Source: Phyllobacteriaceae bacterium
Lineage (GTDB): Bacteria; Pseudomonadota; Alphaproteobacteria; Rhizobiales; Ancalomicrobiaceae
Length of the DNA stretch: 5,385 nucleotides
Direction: 5' to 3'
NCBI GenBank assembly: GCA_012517025.1
Contig: JAAYVT010000735.1
Location: forward strand, 1 to 5,385
Below, piece after piece: positions 4,556 to 5,385 of this stretch. The translations under genes were made by a program, and so were the position numbers. Within the stretch, counting starts at the first letter, position 1, and every line of letters begins with the position of its first letter. The notes under the pieces are model-generated. The model was not told where the DNA came from. It saw only the letters and a list, made by a program, of their open reading frames with translations, and did not search any database.

Positions 4556-5385
4556 ATGTTCGCCTCGCTCTGGATCTTCACCACCATCGGCGCCGCCGCC
4601 GCCCAGTCGCTCAGGAACGCCCTGCAGCGCGGCCTGACCGCGAGCCTCGGCACGCTCGGAGCGACCAACGTCCGCTTCCTCTTCGGCCTGCCCTTCGCGA
4701 TCCTCTTCCTCCTCGCCCTGATCGCCGCGACCGGGCGGATGCCGCATCCCGCGACCGAATTCTGGGGCTGGGCGGCGCTCGGCGGGCTCGGCCAGATCGC
4801 CGCCACCGCCTGCATGCTCGCCGCCATGCTCGATCGCTCCTTCCTGGTGACGATCGCCTACACCAAGACCGAGCCGGTGCAGGTGGCGCTGTTCTCGCTC
4901 GCCTTCCTCGGCGAGGTGCCGACGCCGCTGCTCGTCGCCGCGATCGCCGTCGCCACCACCGGCGTGATGATCCTGTCCTGGCCGAAGACGACCGACGCCG
5001 CGGAGCCGGCGACCCTGGTCGCGCGCTTGCGCCCGGCTGCCCTCGGCATCGCCTCCGGCGGCCTCTTCGGCCTCTCCGCGGTGTTCTTCAAGGGGGCGAT
5101 CCTCACCGCCGGCGCCGGCGATTTCCCGGTCGACGCGGCCGCCGCGCTGGTCGCCTCGCTGACCGTGCAGACCGCCGTGCTGACCGGCTGGCTGCTCCTC
5201 ACCCGACCCGCCGTGATCCGGGCGACGCTCGCCGAATGGCGCCCCTCGATCGGCGCCGGCTTCCTCGGCGCGCTGGCCTCGCAACTGTGGTTCGTCGGTT
5301 TCGCCATCGCCCCGGTCGCCGCCGTGCGCACCCTCGGTCTGGTCGAGATCCTGTTCGCGCAGATGTTGGCGCGGGGGCTGATGAA
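4556..5385 (+). CDS. EamA/DMT-family membrane transporter (3' end missing)
   Basis: The frame is open from 4556 to the window edge, giving 276 residues without a stop; family members usually have about 290-310, so only the C-terminus is missing. The protein is an inner-membrane carrier of the drug/metabolite transporter superfamily with two EamA repeats. Repeat 1 (about 1-142) has hydrophobic segments near 4-19, 38-58, 70-91, 95-118 and 123-141. It ends in the family-like PVQVALFSLAFLGEVPTPL (107-125). A hydrophilic linker, PKTTDAAEPATLVARLRP (143-160), leads to repeat 2, with segments near 161-185, 193-216, 231-251 and 254 onward. VRTLGLVEILFAQM (257-270) is the second counterpart of the PVQVALFSLAFL stretch, but without the following Gly-Glu. 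AGGA ten bases before the ATG is a modest ribosome site. The substrate cannot be predicted; members carry amino acids, metabolites or drugs. It is probably a separate unit from fabI. Confidence 0.85.
   Translation, partial: MFASLWIFTTIGAAAAQSLRNALQRGLTASLGTLGATNVRFLFGLPFAILFLLALIAATGRMPHPATEFWGWAALGGLGQIAATACMLAAMLDRSFLVTIAYTKTEPVQVALFSLAFLGEVPTPLLVAAIAVATTGVMILSWPKTTDAAEPATLVARLRPAALGIASGGLFGLSAVFFKGAILTAGAGDFPVDAAAALVASLTVQTAVLTGWLLLTRPAVIRATLAEWRPSIGAGFLGALASQLWFVGFAIAPVAAVRTLGLVEILFAQMLARGLM

Noticed and set aside
4388..5284. 298-residue minus-strand open frame opposite the transporter gene
   Set aside because: It is Gly/Arg/Glu-rich and repetitive, whereas the plus-strand frame encodes a clear two-repeat membrane protein running to the window edge.
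1..5385. An undescribed multi-gene system in this window
   Set aside because: All six genes fall into known families in a familiar alphaproteobacterial neighbourhood, and no unexplained gene, array or mobile boundary was found.

Overview
The window is high-GC DNA (roughly two-thirds G+C by eye) carrying six protein genes. The gene order and the proteins point to an alphaproteobacterium of the order Hyphomicrobiales (Rhizobiales). The key evidence is an Irr-type Fur-family iron regulator placed divergently next to fabA-fabB-fabI, an arrangement I recall as common in that order. I cannot name a genus from the sequence alone.

Layout, left to right: (1) 78-437 (+), a small secreted DUF2147-family protein. 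(2) 490-517, a perfect hairpin in the convergent gap. (3) 531-1013 (-), the irr regulator, with a readable promoter at about 1050-1077 overlapped by a TTGC/GCAA repeat element. (4) 1014-1525, a 512-base divergent intergenic region with no convincing gene. (5) 1526-2032 (+), fabA. (6) 2033-2206, a 174-base gap with three GC-rich hairpins, each with a three-base loop. (7) 2207-3427 (+), fabB. (8) 3428-3603, a gap with a strong hairpin flanked by an A-tract. (9) 3604-4446 (+), fabI. (10) 4447-4555, a short gap with two more hairpins. (11) 4556 to the window end (+), an EamA/DMT-family membrane transporter cut off by the window edge.

How the genes work together: FabA dehydrates 3-hydroxyacyl-ACP and isomerises trans-2-decenoyl-ACP to the cis-3 form. 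FabB elongates that unsaturated intermediate. FabI reduces enoyl-ACP in each elongation round. Together they set the supply and unsaturation of membrane acyl chains. Irr is a haem/iron-status regulator; its neighbour position makes a link between iron status and fatty-acid synthesis conceivable, but no Irr site is visible in front of fabA. The DUF2147 protein and the EamA transporter look like ordinary neighbours.

I see no mobile element, CRISPR array, tRNA or rRNA, and nothing that amounts to a new multi-gene system. The genes are intact and ordinary for the group. The signals that deserve a second look are in the gaps: the repeat over the irr promoter, the triple hairpin between fabA and fabB, and the terminator after fabB whose best U-tract faces the minus strand.
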